This document shows, piece after piece, positions 34,780 through 44,038 of a DNA stretch of 64,000 nucleotides. This DNA is from Lignipirellula cremea (lineage in GTDB: Bacteria; Planctomycetota; Planctomycetia; Pirellulales; Pirellulaceae): positions 4,073,001 to 4,137,000 of the forward strand of contig NZ_CP036433.1 of the NCBI RefSeq assembly GCF_007751035.1, in the 5' to 3' direction. The translations under genes were made by a program, and so were the position numbers. Position 1 is the first letter of the stretch. Each line of letters opens with the position of its first letter. The notes below the pieces were generated by a model. That model was given only the letters and a program-made list of their open reading frames with translations. It did no database searches and was not told the origin of the DNA.

Positions 34780-36320
34780 CCAGCATCGACTTTGCAATCT
34801 GCATCGTGTATTTGCTGTTCGTCCTGGCGCTCGGCTGGTGGTGCAGCGGCAAGCAGGAAACCAACGAGGATTACTTCGTCGGCTCGCGAAAAATGAACTG
34901 GTTCGCGGTCGGCGTTTCGTTGTTCGCCACGACCTTTAGCGCGCTCTCGTTTGTCGGCCTGCCGCAGAAGGCCGCGTTTGAAGACTACCACCTGTTCCTG
35001 GCCATTCTGTTCATCCCGCTGGTCGGCGCCCCTTTGGTCGGCTGGCTGCTGATCCCGCTGTACCAGCGGTTGCGATTAACGAGCGCTTACGAGTACCTGG
35101 AACTGCGCTTCGACCGGCGTCTGCGACTGGTCGGCAGTCTGCTGGCCAGCCTGTACGCGCTGGGCTGGATGGGCAGCATGCTGTACGCCACCTGCCTGAT
35201 TCTGCAGGTGGTGCTGCAGCTGAGCGACTGGCAGATGTTCGGCGTGCTGATCGGCGTCGGCCTGTTCACCACGGTTTACACCACCATCGGCGGCTTCAAG
35301 GCGGTCATCTGGACGGACGTCACCCAGGCGTTGGTCCTCTCCGTCGGCATGCTGCTGGTCGTGTGGCTGGCGGTCGCCCGCATCCCGGGCGGCTGGTCGA
35401 CGGTCTGGACGGTCGGCAACGCCCACGAGCGTTTCAACATGTTCGATATGAAATTCGACCTGTACAACAGCCGCAACTTTTACGCAGCCTGCTCCTATGG
35501 AGTGTTCGCCTATGTGGCCTCCCAGGCGACCTCGCAGAACGCCGTGCAGCGTTATGTGTCGATGCCCTCGGTCGGCGCCGCCCGAGCGTCGCTGGTGGTG
35601 AACGGGTTCATGATTGCCGCGGTCTGCCTCCTGTTCTTTCTGGTCGGCAGCGTGATCTTTGCGTATTACCACCACGCCCTGCCGCTCGAGGCCGTCGCAG
35701 GCAGCGGCTTTCCGCAGCATCACGAGTTTGCCGTCAATGGGGAAGAAGTAGCAATCAAGCCGGACCAGCTGGCGCCGTACTTCATCCAGCACGAACTGGC
35801 GGCGCCCGGCCTGATGGGCCTGCTGCTGTCGGGATTGTTCGCCGCCGTGATGAGCAGCATCGACAGCAGCGCGAACAGCCTGACGACGCTGCTGGTGTGC
35901 GACTGGCTGGGGGAAGAGAAACTGGCGCTCCGGAAGACGCGCTGGATCTGCGCAGGCTTTGGCCTGCTGGCGATTGTGTCGGCGCTGCTGGTTCCGCTGC
36001 TGGGGAACAATGTGTTTGACATTATCATCCGAATCGCCGGCGCCCTGTTTGGGCCGTTGCTGGGACTTTTTGCGCTGGGCATGTTCAACCCGCGGGCCAA
36101 CGGCCCGGGCGCTTTTATCGGCTTCCTGGCCGGCGTCGTTTGCCTGGCGGTCTCCTTTTGGTGCGGCATTTCTCCCTGGTGGTTTGGCGCCGTCACTTGC
36201 ATGCCGACGCTTCTGGTCGGCGCCCTGGCGAGTCTCTTTTTCCCCCGACCGCCTGCCGCCCTGACCGCCGGGCTGGTCTATCCGTTTACGCCGCCTGCCA
36301 AAGACGGAGCGGCCGAGTGA
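34776..36320 (+). CDS. sodium:solute symporter family transporter
   Basis: 514 residues with about 13 membrane segments, the size and spacing of SSS transporters. Typical stretches: SRKMNWFAVGVSLFATTFSALSFVGLP (TM2 with the helix break, split over 35-62), RLRLTSAYEYLELRF, VYTTIGGFKAVIWTDVTQA (TM5-6 loop, family signature), and LLSGLFAAVMSSIDSSANSL (TM8, sodium-site serines). It imports a small organic solute with sodium. The ATG overlaps the creatininase-like stop codon, so substrate of the pair is probably shared. Length includes a long periplasmic loop around 300-340. Confidence 0.93.
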   Translation: MTSIDFAICIVYLLFVLALGWWCSGKQETNEDYFVGSRKMNWFAVGVSLFATTFSALSFVGLPQKAAFEDYHLFLAILFIPLVGAPLVGWLLIPLYQRLRLTSAYEYLELRFDRRLRLVGSLLASLYALGWMGSMLYATCLILQVVLQLSDWQMFGVLIGVGLFTTVYTTIGGFKAVIWTDVTQALVLSVGMLLVVWLAVARIPGGWSTVWTVGNAHERFNMFDMKFDLYNSRNFYAACSYGVFAYVASQATSQNAVQRYVSMPSVGAARASLVVNGFMIAAVCLLFFLVGSVIFAYYHHALPLEAVAGSGFPQHHEFAVNGEEVAIKPDQLAPYFIQHELAAPGLMGLLLSGLFAAVMSSIDSSANSLTTLLVCDWLGEEKLALRKTRWICAGFGLLAIVSALLVPLLGNNVFDIIIRIAGALFGPLLGLFALGMFNPRANGPGAFIGFLAGVVCLAVSFWCGISPWWFGAVTCMPTLLVGALASLFFPRPPAALTAGLVYPFTPPAKDGAAE

Positions 36321-36408
36321 AGGCCTTTCCGCCGGGCCGATTCGGGGTGCTTCGCCAGGTCTGTTTCCTGGACCCGCTCCCCCTGTTGGAAGTACCCAGA
36401 AAATCTGT

Positions 36409-36437
36409 TAGTTTCGGTTTAGAGTTTTAGCTAAAAT
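36409..36437 (+). promoter_or_regulatory. possible promoter of the HEAT-SHD1 gene
   Basis: TTAGTT (36409-36414), 17-bp spacer, TAAAAT (36432-36437). Moderate match only. Confidence 0.45.
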
Positions 36438-36505
36438 TGAATTCATCCAACCCTTAAATGGGTGGATACGTCGACATCACACTGGAACCAGCCAGGGGCG
36501 AACCA

Positions 36506-38608
36506 ATGGCCAGAGTTGTTCTCAACCGCCATGCAGTGGAGGCCGGTCATCTTCCCGATATCTGTTTATGCTGTGGAGCTCCCGCCACCAGCAGGAACCT
36601 GGAAGAGTTCAAGTACCGGCCGACCTGGGTTCTGATGATCAAGTTCCTGCCATCGAACTACAGCGTCTGGACATCGGGTTACTCCCGCTTCCCGGCCCCC
36701 TTTTGTGAAGCCCACAAAAGCCGACTGTGGCTGCCGTTCAAGGCCCGCATGGCGATGCTGGCGGCGATCGCCCTGGGCGGCTTCTGCCTGATCATGGGTT
36801 TGCTGCTAATGGCGCTTTCCCAAGTCCTGGGCGTCCTGGTGCTGCTCGGCATCCCGCTCATGATCCTGACCGTGCTCGGTTTAAACACGACCGCATTCTG
36901 GCTGGACCTCAAAACCCCTCGGGCGGTGGAAATCAAAGGCGACGTTCTGACCTTGGAGCCAGTGCCCGAGAACTTCGCCTATGCGGTCCAGCACATCGGC
37001 CATGTGATGGAAGAGACCAGCGGCATGCGTTGGGCTCCCGCCGCCGTGGCGGGCCACGCGCTCGTTCCGCTAATCGGCGTCAGCGTGGCTAGTTTCGGCT
37101 GCCTGCTGTCGGGAGCCATGCATTTTATGATGGAAGGCGGGAACGCCGCCCCAGTCGCCCGCGGCAACGGCCGAGTGGAGGTCGTCCAGCCGCGTGAACC
37201 CAAAATCGAGCGTTCCGGTCCTCGCAACCCGAATTCCTCCACCAACAGCAACAACTCCCAGCCTTCCGGCAACAATCAGGGCAGCGGCCATAGCTCCGCC
37301 CAGAATACGCCGGCGCCTCCCGCCGAAATGACGATCCCGGCGGTGCTCAGCGATATTTCTTCCGGCACACGCTCCAAGTCCGACGCCGCCTTTGCCTGGC
37401 TGAAACAGCAGGAGTTCGACGCCAGCCAGCAAGCGTCCGTCAACAAGTCGCTGGTTCAGGCATTGTCTGACCGGGACAAAGCGAGCAAGTCGTTGGACCT
37501 GCTGGCCAAATGGGCGACCGCTGCCCAGTTGCCCGCCATCGCCGACGTGGCGAAAAGCTCGCAGAACCCCACCCACCTTCGCCGTGAGGCGCTCGCCACA
37601 CTCGCCGCGATCAAGGACCCTACCATTGCGCCGGAGATCGCCCCGCTGCTCAAGGATTTCGGCCTGTCGTCGAACGTAAAGTCCGCGCTGATTGCGCTCG
37701 GCCCGACGGCCGCCCCCGCGGTGGCGCCCTACTTCAATGCGGAGGACTCTACTGCGCGGAACAACGCCCGGGAAATCCTCCGCCAGCTGGAGAATGCGGA
37801 CGACCTCATCCTGGCGCAAATCGTGACCGATCTCGCCAAAGGCAGCAACAACGAACGACGCAATGCGCTGGAATACCTGAAAGACGCTCCCATCGCTGAG
37901 GCTTATCGAGCACAAATCGCCACGCAACTCAACTCTTTGTTGACTGAGAAGGATTTGCGCAGCCAGGCTCTGGCGGCCATCAGGAAATGGGGGGGCCCCG
38001 AAAACACCGACGCCCTGGTCGCGCTGCTTGACCTGGAAAAAAGTTTTGAATTTCGCGACATCGCCAACGTCCTGGCTCAGCTGGGCGATCCCCGCGCCGC
38101 GGAGCCGATTGCGACCGGCATTCCGAAGTTCTTCACGCGCCGTTACGCCATCGAAGCGTTGGAGACCCTCGGCCCTGCCGCCGAAGCCGCCGTCGTGCCG
38201 TACCTGGCCGATAACGATCGCACTACGGCGCGCGAAGCCGCCAAACTCATGGGCCAAATCGCCACCACCCGCAGCAAGACGCTCCTCGCTGGAGCTCGAC
38301 GGAACGCCGTCAGCAAAGGCTGGAAAGATGTCGACGAAGCACTGGCCGCCGCCCTCGCCCAGGCGCAGACTCGCCAACCGCCTGGCGAAATCGACGGACA
38401 GCCGACCACCCCTCTCACCGACGCCGAGTTCCGCACCTGGTCCGACGCCTCTGGCTCCTTCAGGATTGAAGCCGCATTCGTTGATTTCAGCAACGGGAAG
38501 GCCTCGCTGAAAAAGCCCGACGGCGCCATCATTTCTATCTCGCCGACAAAGCTCAGCGACGTGGACCGCACCTATATTCAGGAAACCATGAAGCGTCGCG
38601 GCAGCTAA
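36506..38608 (+). CDS. membrane protein with HEAT-type repeats and C-terminal SHD1 domain
   Basis: 700 residues from ATG 36506, which has AGGGG 7 bp upstream; ATG 36458 is possible. The N-terminus has a zinc-ribbon-like ICLCCGAPAT. Two adjacent hydrophobic helices (about 85-125) form a membrane hairpin and a third lies near 190-205. An Asn/Ser/Pro-rich linker (SSTNSNNSQPSGNNQGSGHS, about 245-265) leads to some 350 residues of HEAT/armadillo-like helices. The last 60 residues match an SHD1 domain (TWSDASGSFRIEAAFVDF, then KLSDVDRTYIQE), a domain common in planctomycetes. Adaptor role in the envelope is inferred; partners unknown. Confidence 0.85.
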   Translation: MARVVLNRHAVEAGHLPDICLCCGAPATSRNLEEFKYRPTWVLMIKFLPSNYSVWTSGYSRFPAPFCEAHKSRLWLPFKARMAMLAAIALGGFCLIMGLLLMALSQVLGVLVLLGIPLMILTVLGLNTTAFWLDLKTPRAVEIKGDVLTLEPVPENFAYAVQHIGHVMEETSGMRWAPAAVAGHALVPLIGVSVASFGCLLSGAMHFMMEGGNAAPVARGNGRVEVVQPREPKIERSGPRNPNSSTNSNNSQPSGNNQGSGHSSAQNTPAPPAEMTIPAVLSDISSGTRSKSDAAFAWLKQQEFDASQQASVNKSLVQALSDRDKASKSLDLLAKWATAAQLPAIADVAKSSQNPTHLRREALATLAAIKDPTIAPEIAPLLKDFGLSSNVKSALIALGPTAAPAVAPYFNAEDSTARNNAREILRQLENADDLILAQIVTDLAKGSNNERRNALEYLKDAPIAEAYRAQIATQLNSLLTEKDLRSQALAAIRKWGGPENTDALVALLDLEKSFEFRDIANVLAQLGDPRAAEPIATGIPKFFTRRYAIEALETLGPAAEAAVVPYLADNDRTTAREAAKLMGQIATTRSKTLLAGARRNAVSKGWKDVDEALAAALAQAQTRQPPGEIDGQPTTPLTDAEFRTWSDASGSFRIEAAFVDFSNGKASLKKPDGAIISISPTKLSDVDRTYIQETMKRRGS

Positions 38609-38767
38609 CGGGTTACCTACCGCCCTCCCTTTCGGCGCATCCTTCCGGCCGGCCGAAGCGACTGCCCTGCTTGCCGTTCCGCGGTTTCTGCTTGATTCCC
38701 AGCCAGGGCGGCCGCAAACTAACAGGCGGCCCCGGCCCTATTGGCTTTCTCCGCACTGGGAAACAGC

Positions 38768-39889
38768 ATGACGATATCTGACCGCCTGACCCGGCGGAAC
38801 CTCCTGCAGCAATCAACCGCCGTCCTGGTCGCCGCCGCAACCGGCAACCTGCTGGCCGAGGAGACGCCGACCGCTCATCAGCAACTCCAGCAGGACGCCG
38901 CCGCCGCTCCCCTGGCAATGAAATTCACAGGCCGTACTGCGGACGACTGCCGCCAATGGCAGCAGCAGTTCGCCGCCCGACTGCGGCAATGCCTGGGCCC
39001 GTACCAGCCGCCCGACCAGTGGACGACCGTCGTCGAACGGGTCGTCAAGCTGGAAGACCATGTCCGCCAGGAACTCGTCCTCAAGGCTCCCGGCCATGCT
39101 TCCTTGCCCGTGTATCTGCTGTTGCCGCATCAACCGGTGAAAACCCGTCTTCCCGGCGTGCTGGCCCTGCATGGGCACGGCCCTTACGGATACGACACGG
39201 TAGCCGGTTGCGATAACCGGCCGGGCGTCGCCAAATCGATCGAATCCGCCAACTACGATTATGGCCGGCAATTGGTGCGGCGCGGCTTTGCGACCGTCGT
39301 CCCCTGTTTCCAGCCGTTTGGACGCAGAGTGGATCGCGAGAGTTACGGCTCGGACGATCCCTGTGCGATTACCTTCGTCCGCATGCAACTGCTGGGGAAA
39401 GTGCTCATCGCCGAAAACCTCCGCGACAGCCTGTGGGCGCTGGAACTGCTCGCCCGGCAGGAACGGGTCGACGCCGAAAAGCTCGGCTGTGTGGGACTAT
39501 CCTACGGCGGCCGCATGACGATGCTCACCGCCGCCCTGGATCCGCGGATCCGTGTCGCCGTGGTCTCAGGCGCCCTGAACCTGATGCAGGAGCGGGTCCA
39601 GGTCCGCTATAGTTGCGGCGCCCAGGTCATTCCCGGCCTGCTGCAGTACGGGGACGTGCCCGAGATCGGTTCACTCATCGCCCCGCGTCCCTGTATCTGG
39701 GAGATCGGCGACCAGGACGGCCTGATCGACCAGGAATGGGCCGCCCAGGGCCTCACGCGGATACGCAGCGCCTACGCGGCCCTTGGCGCCGGCGAGCAGT
39801 TGCACGTCGATCGCTTTCCCGGCAAGCACCGCTGGAGCGGCCGGCTGGCCTGGCCGCTGCTGGACCAGGTTCTGAAACAGGACGCCTGA
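38768..39889 (+). CDS. Tat-exported alpha/beta hydrolase (esterase-like)
   Basis: 373 residues. Twin-arginine signal TRRNLLQQSTAVLVAAATG near the N-terminus, start ATG 38768 chosen to place it properly. The fold motifs are plain: GVLALHGHGPYGYDT (oxyanion loop, HGHG), RGFATVVPCFQPFG, and the nucleophile elbow GLSYGG in KLGCVGLSYGGRMTM. An acid is likely in EIGDQDGLID and the final His in PGKHRWSG. It resembles acetyl xylan esterase and dienelactone hydrolase relatives that are exported in planctomycetes. A deacetylase of polysaccharides is plausible. It stands alone before the ROK regulator gene. Confidence 0.85.
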   Translation: MTISDRLTRRNLLQQSTAVLVAAATGNLLAEETPTAHQQLQQDAAAAPLAMKFTGRTADDCRQWQQQFAARLRQCLGPYQPPDQWTTVVERVVKLEDHVRQELVLKAPGHASLPVYLLLPHQPVKTRLPGVLALHGHGPYGYDTVAGCDNRPGVAKSIESANYDYGRQLVRRGFATVVPCFQPFGRRVDRESYGSDDPCAITFVRMQLLGKVLIAENLRDSLWALELLARQERVDAEKLGCVGLSYGGRMTMLTAALDPRIRVAVVSGALNLMQERVQVRYSCGAQVIPGLLQYGDVPEIGSLIAPRPCIWEIGDQDGLIDQEWAAQGLTRIRSAYAALGAGEQLHVDRFPGKHRWSGRLAWPLLDQVLKQDA

Positions 39890-39956
39890 CCGCACCACAT
39901 GGGTCGCCGCCAGGACCGTGACACGGCGCCTTGGACGCAAACTAAGCAAACGGTGT

Positions 39957-39977
39957 TTTGTAAAGATTGTTTACAAA
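39957..39977. promoter_or_regulatory. inverted repeat operator candidate upstream of the ROK gene
   Basis: Perfect 8-bp inverted repeat TTTGTAAA (39957-39964), 5-nt spacer, TTTACAAA (39970-39977). Its right half contains TTTACA (39970-39975), a -35-like box spaced 17 bp from TAGTCT (39993-39998). A repressor bound here would block that promoter. Confidence 0.65.
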
Positions 39978-40047
39978 GTCGCCCGCGTGGGTTAGTCTGC
40001 AGTCGGTTCGTTAAGCAGTTGTTGGAATTGTAATGGGAGAGCCTCGC

Positions 40048-41232
40048 ATGTCGCTGGCGCCGCCAGAACCGAAACTGCTGAGCAATATGAATCAGCGCTC
40101 GGTCATTCGCGTGCTGCAGCAGCACGGCCCGTGCTCACGCGCCGATGTCACCCGGCAGCTGGGCGTCACGGCCCCGACTGTTTCCAAAGCGGTCGCTTCG
40201 CTGCTGGCCAGTCGCTTTGTGGAGGAGTTCGAGTGCAAGGATAATGCGATCGGCCGGCCCGCCAAACGCCTTCGCCTGGCGACGCAGTCTTCGCAGGTGC
40301 TGGGTCTGGTGATCGACGCTGAAGAGTGCCATCTGACCGCCGCCGGGCTCGACGGCGAACTGCGCAGCGACACGGCCTGCCGCTTCCCGACGCCAAAAAC
40401 GTACCGCGGCCTGCTCTCCCGCGTCGTCCGCCAGGCCCGCCGCCTGATGGACCAGGAGCCAATCAAAACGCTGGGACTGGGAATCAGTCTGCCTGGCCTG
40501 ATCGACTATCGCCGGCAACAGGGACTGCTCTCGCCCAACGTGCCGATCACCAACGGCAGGTCCCCGGCGCAAGATTTAAGCGAGCAGTTGGGCGTCGAGT
40601 GCGTCCTGCTCCAGGAGACGCACGCTCTCTGCATTGCCGAACGCCACTGCGGCGACACCGGCAGCCTCGAAGACTTCGCCATGCTCGATATGGGCGTCGG
40701 TCTCGGGCTGGGCCTGGTGACGGGCGGCCAGATTCTCACCGGCAGCAGCGGGCTCGCCGGCGAGATTGGACACATCCCCTACGAACCAGCGGGACGCCTG
40801 TGCGGCTGCGGCAAACGCGGTTGCCTGGAAACGGTCGCCAGCAATTCGGCCGTCGCCTGGCAGGTCTCCCAGCGGCTGGATCGCAAATTGAGCATCGAAG
40901 AAATCATCGATAGGGTCCAGCAAGGCCAGCTGTCGCTGGAAGACGAATGGCGCCGCCTGCTGCCGGCGCTCGCTTTCGCTCTGGCGACGATCATCAACCT
41001 GCTCAATCCGTCCACCCTGTTTGTCAACGGGCGACTGTTCGACCTGCACGACGACCTGCTGAATGAACTGCGCCACGCGGCCCAGCAGACGGCCCTGCAG
41101 CCGGCCGTCACCGCCTGTCGGATTGTCAAAGCCCGTGGCAACAAGCAGCAAGGCGCCGTCGCCGGCATTATCGAACACCTCGCCGATACGCTCGCCCCGG
41201 GCGTGCATGGCATGCTTTCCAGGCAATCCTGA
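40048..41232 (+). CDS. ROK-family transcriptional regulator
   Basis: 394 residues. ATG 40048 is preferred because GGGAGAG lies 6 bp upstream; an ATG at 40033 overlaps that site. N-terminal winged helix (MNQRSVIRVLQQHGPCSRADVTRQLGVTAPTVSKAVASLL split over 15-54) binds DNA. The ROK sugar kinase-like domain follows with LGISLPGLID, LLQETHALCIAERHCG, MGVGLGLGLVTGGQ, GEIGHIPYEP and the zinc motif CGCGKRGCLETVAS. Members usually repress sugar genes and respond to a sugar or its phosphate. The next gene starts 21 bp after the stop codon, so it may regulate the PSD1/DUF1501 operon and itself through the inverted repeat at 39957. Confidence 0.93.
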   Translation: MSLAPPEPKLLSNMNQRSVIRVLQQHGPCSRADVTRQLGVTAPTVSKAVASLLASRFVEEFECKDNAIGRPAKRLRLATQSSQVLGLVIDAEECHLTAAGLDGELRSDTACRFPTPKTYRGLLSRVVRQARRLMDQEPIKTLGLGISLPGLIDYRRQQGLLSPNVPITNGRSPAQDLSEQLGVECVLLQETHALCIAERHCGDTGSLEDFAMLDMGVGLGLGLVTGGQILTGSSGLAGEIGHIPYEPAGRLCGCGKRGCLETVASNSAVAWQVSQRLDRKLSIEEIIDRVQQGQLSLEDEWRRLLPALAFALATIINLLNPSTLFVNGRLFDLHDDLLNELRHAAQQTALQPAVTACRIVKARGNKQQGAVAGIIEHLADTLAPGVHGMLSRQS

Positions 41233-41253
41233 ACTTCCTCTGCCGAGGTCCCT

Positions 41254-43953
41254 GTGAATACGTCCCCGATCCGTCCCAGGAACATGCGACCAGTAACTGT
41301 CGGACAGCGCCGGACAGCGCCGGACAGTCGTCTTTCACTCCGTGAAAGAACGCGTACTTTCGCGGAGCGAAAGTCGACTTTCTGCGTCTGCGATTTCGCA
41401 CAGCGACAAAACCGAAATCACCAGGTAATTTTCCTCGCATTCCTTGCCTGCCTGCTGGTTGGCTGCTTCTGCCTGCTCGGGCCTGCGACCGCCGCCGCCG
41501 AAGAACCCGCCCAGCCCACGGCAAACAAAGCGACCCCCTCGGCCGATTTTTTCCGCGAACAGGTCCAGCCGATCCTGACGCAGCACTGCAACGCCTGTCA
41601 CGGTCCCGAGTCCGACCTCAAAGGCGGCCTGTACCTGGGCAGTCGCCAGGGGTTGCTCACCGGCGGCGAAACCGGCCCGGCCGTCGATCTGCAGAAACCC
41701 GACAGCAGCCTGCTGCTGGAGGCGATCAACTATCGCACCTATGAAATGCCGCCCAAGAAAAAACTCTCCGACGCACAGATCGCCGTCCTGACCCAGTGGG
41801 TCAAGCAGGACCTGCCGTATCCCGCCGACGCGGAATCCCCGCGGCCGCAGCCCGCCGAGCCGAACCATCAAACCGAAGTCACCGAACAGGCTAAACAGTA
41901 CTGGGCGTTCCAGCCGCCTTCCCGGCCCGCCGTTCCCCAGGTAGAGAACGCCGCCTGGCCGTCCAGCCCGCTGGATCACTTCATCCTGGCCCGACTGGAG
42001 CAAGCCGGCATTCCCCCGGCTGCCCCCGCCGACAAACGCAGCCTCATCCGCAGGGCGACCTACGACCTGACTGGTCTGCCGCCCACCCAGGCCGAGGTGC
42101 AAGCCTTCCTGGCCGACGACTCGCCCGAGGCCTTCGCCACGGTGATCGATCGGCTGCTCGACTCGCCCCATTACGGCGAGCGCTGGGGCCGGCATTGGCT
42201 GGATCTGGTGCGGTACGCAGAGACGAACAGCTACGAACGGGACGGCGACAAGCCGCATGCCTGGCGATTCCGAGATTACGTCATCCAGAGCTTCAACGAC
42301 GACAAGCCTTATACCCAGTTCCTCAAAGAGCAGCTGGCCGGCGACGAGATGGAGCCGAAAACGCCCGAGTCGATCGTCGCCACGGGCTACTATCGCCTGG
42401 GCATCTGGGACGACGAACCGGTCAGCCAGAAACAGGCGTTCTACGACGACCTGGACGACATTGTGCTGACCACCTCGCAAGTGTTTCTCGGCCTCACCGT
42501 CAATTGCGCCCGTTGTCACGATCATAAAATCGACCCGATCCCGCAGGCGGACTACTATCGCTTCCTGGCGTTCTTCCGCGGCGTCAAACGGTATGGCGAG
42601 CGCAGCCATCCTTCCGTGCTCGACGCTTCCGTCGGTCCGATCGCCGTCAATGCCGAGCAGGAGCAGGCCGCCGAACAAGCCAAACGGCTGAACGGTGAAT
42701 TACAGGGCGTCCAGCGAAAGATCGGCGATGTCGAACGGAAACTGCACGAACTGTTGACCCCGCCGGAAAAGGAAGACTTCCGGGCCGTCGAAGTCCGTCT
42801 GGATCTGGCCCGCAAGTACATCGGCAAGGGGCTGTCCCGCCAACTGGTCGACGACTACGCAGCCGCGCTGAAGCGCCGGCAGGAGATTGAAGCGAACCGT
42901 CCCGCCGCCATCGCCCAGGCGCTGGTGGTCAAAGAAGGCGGTTCCACGCCGCCGGAGACGTTCATCCTGGTCCGCGGCAACGCCGAGGTCGAAGGGGCGA
43001 AAGCCGAGCCGGGCTTCCCCAGCATCCTCTCGCCGCCTGAACCGCACATCACGCCGCCCGCTTCCGGTCGTTCCAGCGGCCGCCGCACCGCCCTGGCCGA
43101 TTGGATCGCCAGCGAGCAGAACCCGCTGACCGCCCGGGTGATGGCGAACCGGATCTGGCAGCACCATTTTGGCCGCGGCATTGTCCGTTCGTCGAACAAC
43201 TTCGGCCACATCGGCGACCGACCGACTCACCCGCAACTGCTTGACTGGCTGGCGACGGAACTGGTGGCGGGCGACTGGAAGCTCAAATCACTGCACAAAA
43301 AGATCATGCTCTCCAGCACCTATCGGATGGGCGTGCATGGCTCCGCCGTCGGCCTGGAACGGGACCCGGCCAACAACCTGTTCGGCCGCTTCGATTCGCG
43401 CCGGCTCACGGCCGAAGAACTGCGGGACTCCATGCTGTCGGCCAATGGCAGCCTGAACCTGAAAATGGGCGGCCCCAGCATTTACCCACTGATCCCGGCC
43501 GAAGTGCTGGCGGGCCAGTCCCGCCCCGGCAGCGGCTGGGGAAACTCCTCGCCGGAAGAACGGGCCCGACGGGCCGTGTACATTTTCATCAAGCGATCGC
43601 TGGTCGAACCGATTATGGCCGACTTTGACTTTGCCGACGTTGACTCCACCTGTCCGGTCCGTTTCGTCACGACCCAGCCGACCCAGGCGCTGGCGCTGCT
43701 CAACAGCGAGTTCGCCCATCGCCAGGCCGAAGTGTTTGCCCGGGATCTGGAAGAATCAGCCGGCGACGACCCGTCCCGCCAGATCGCCCTGTGCCTGCAG
43801 CGCGTCACCCAGCGGAAACCGGAACCGCATGAGGTTGCCCGCGGGGTGAAGTACCTGGAGTCGCTGCAGCAGGATGGCCTGTCCCCGCAGGAAGCGCTAC
43901 GGCATTTCTGTCTGCTGGCGTATAATCTGAATGAGTTCCTTTACCTCGATTAA
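41254..43953 (+). CDS. PSD1 and planctomycete cytochrome c domain protein (DUF1549/DUF1553)
   Basis: 899 residues from GTG 41254, preceded by GAGG. Order: a 55-residue basic N-terminus partly encoded by a double-hairpin repeat, a hydrophobic signal/anchor (VIFLAFLACLLVGCFCLLG, about 58-76), planctomycete cytochrome c domain with haem motif CNACH at 112-116, DUF1549 domain (about 220-430; RWGRHWLDLVRYAE, and a second CxxCH in CARCHDHK), coiled coil (about 475-505), DUF1553 (about 600-890; RVMANRIWQHHFGRGIV). Family members are abundant in planctomycetes next to DUF1501 genes; the reaction is unknown, but two CxxCH motifs support electron transfer outside the cytoplasm. The first methionine after the repeat region is far inside, so the start stands. 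Confidence 0.92.
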   Translation: MNTSPIRPRNMRPVTVGQRRTAPDSRLSLRERTRTFAERKSTFCVCDFAQRQNRNHQVIFLAFLACLLVGCFCLLGPATAAAEEPAQPTANKATPSADFFREQVQPILTQHCNACHGPESDLKGGLYLGSRQGLLTGGETGPAVDLQKPDSSLLLEAINYRTYEMPPKKKLSDAQIAVLTQWVKQDLPYPADAESPRPQPAEPNHQTEVTEQAKQYWAFQPPSRPAVPQVENAAWPSSPLDHFILARLEQAGIPPAAPADKRSLIRRATYDLTGLPPTQAEVQAFLADDSPEAFATVIDRLLDSPHYGERWGRHWLDLVRYAETNSYERDGDKPHAWRFRDYVIQSFNDDKPYTQFLKEQLAGDEMEPKTPESIVATGYYRLGIWDDEPVSQKQAFYDDLDDIVLTTSQVFLGLTVNCARCHDHKIDPIPQADYYRFLAFFRGVKRYGERSHPSVLDASVGPIAVNAEQEQAAEQAKRLNGELQGVQRKIGDVERKLHELLTPPEKEDFRAVEVRLDLARKYIGKGLSRQLVDDYAAALKRRQEIEANRPAAIAQALVVKEGGSTPPETFILVRGNAEVEGAKAEPGFPSILSPPEPHITPPASGRSSGRRTALADWIASEQNPLTARVMANRIWQHHFGRGIVRSSNNFGHIGDRPTHPQLLDWLATELVAGDWKLKSLHKKIMLSSTYRMGVHGSAVGLERDPANNLFGRFDSRRLTAEELRDSMLSANGSLNLKMGGPSIYPLIPAEVLAGQSRPGSGWGNSSPEERARRAVYIFIKRSLVEPIMADFDFADVDSTCPVRFVTTQPTQALALLNSEFAHRQAEVFARDLEESAGDDPSRQIALCLQRVTQRKPEPHEVARGVKYLESLQQDGLSPQEALRHFCLLAYNLNEFLYLD
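41319..41379. repeat. double-hairpin repeat, copy A, inside the PSD1 reading frame
   Basis: Starts GCCGGACAGTCG; hairpin 1 CTTTCAC-TCC-GTGAAAG at 41332-41348; hairpin 2 CTTTCGC-GGA-GCGAAAG at 41357-41373; outer AGTCG/CGACT also pair. The nine bases CGGACAGCG before it are repeated in tandem. It encodes about residues 22-42 of the PSD1 protein. Related copies lie at 45557-45582 and, interrupted by a MITE, at 45629-45853. Confidence 0.9.
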
Positions 43954-44038
43954 CGGCTGTCGAGTCTCGCGGGCGGCCGGCCTGACGCCGGTTGTCTTTT
44001 GTCCCTTGCCTGTCCCCACTCCCCGGCGGAGCTGATCC

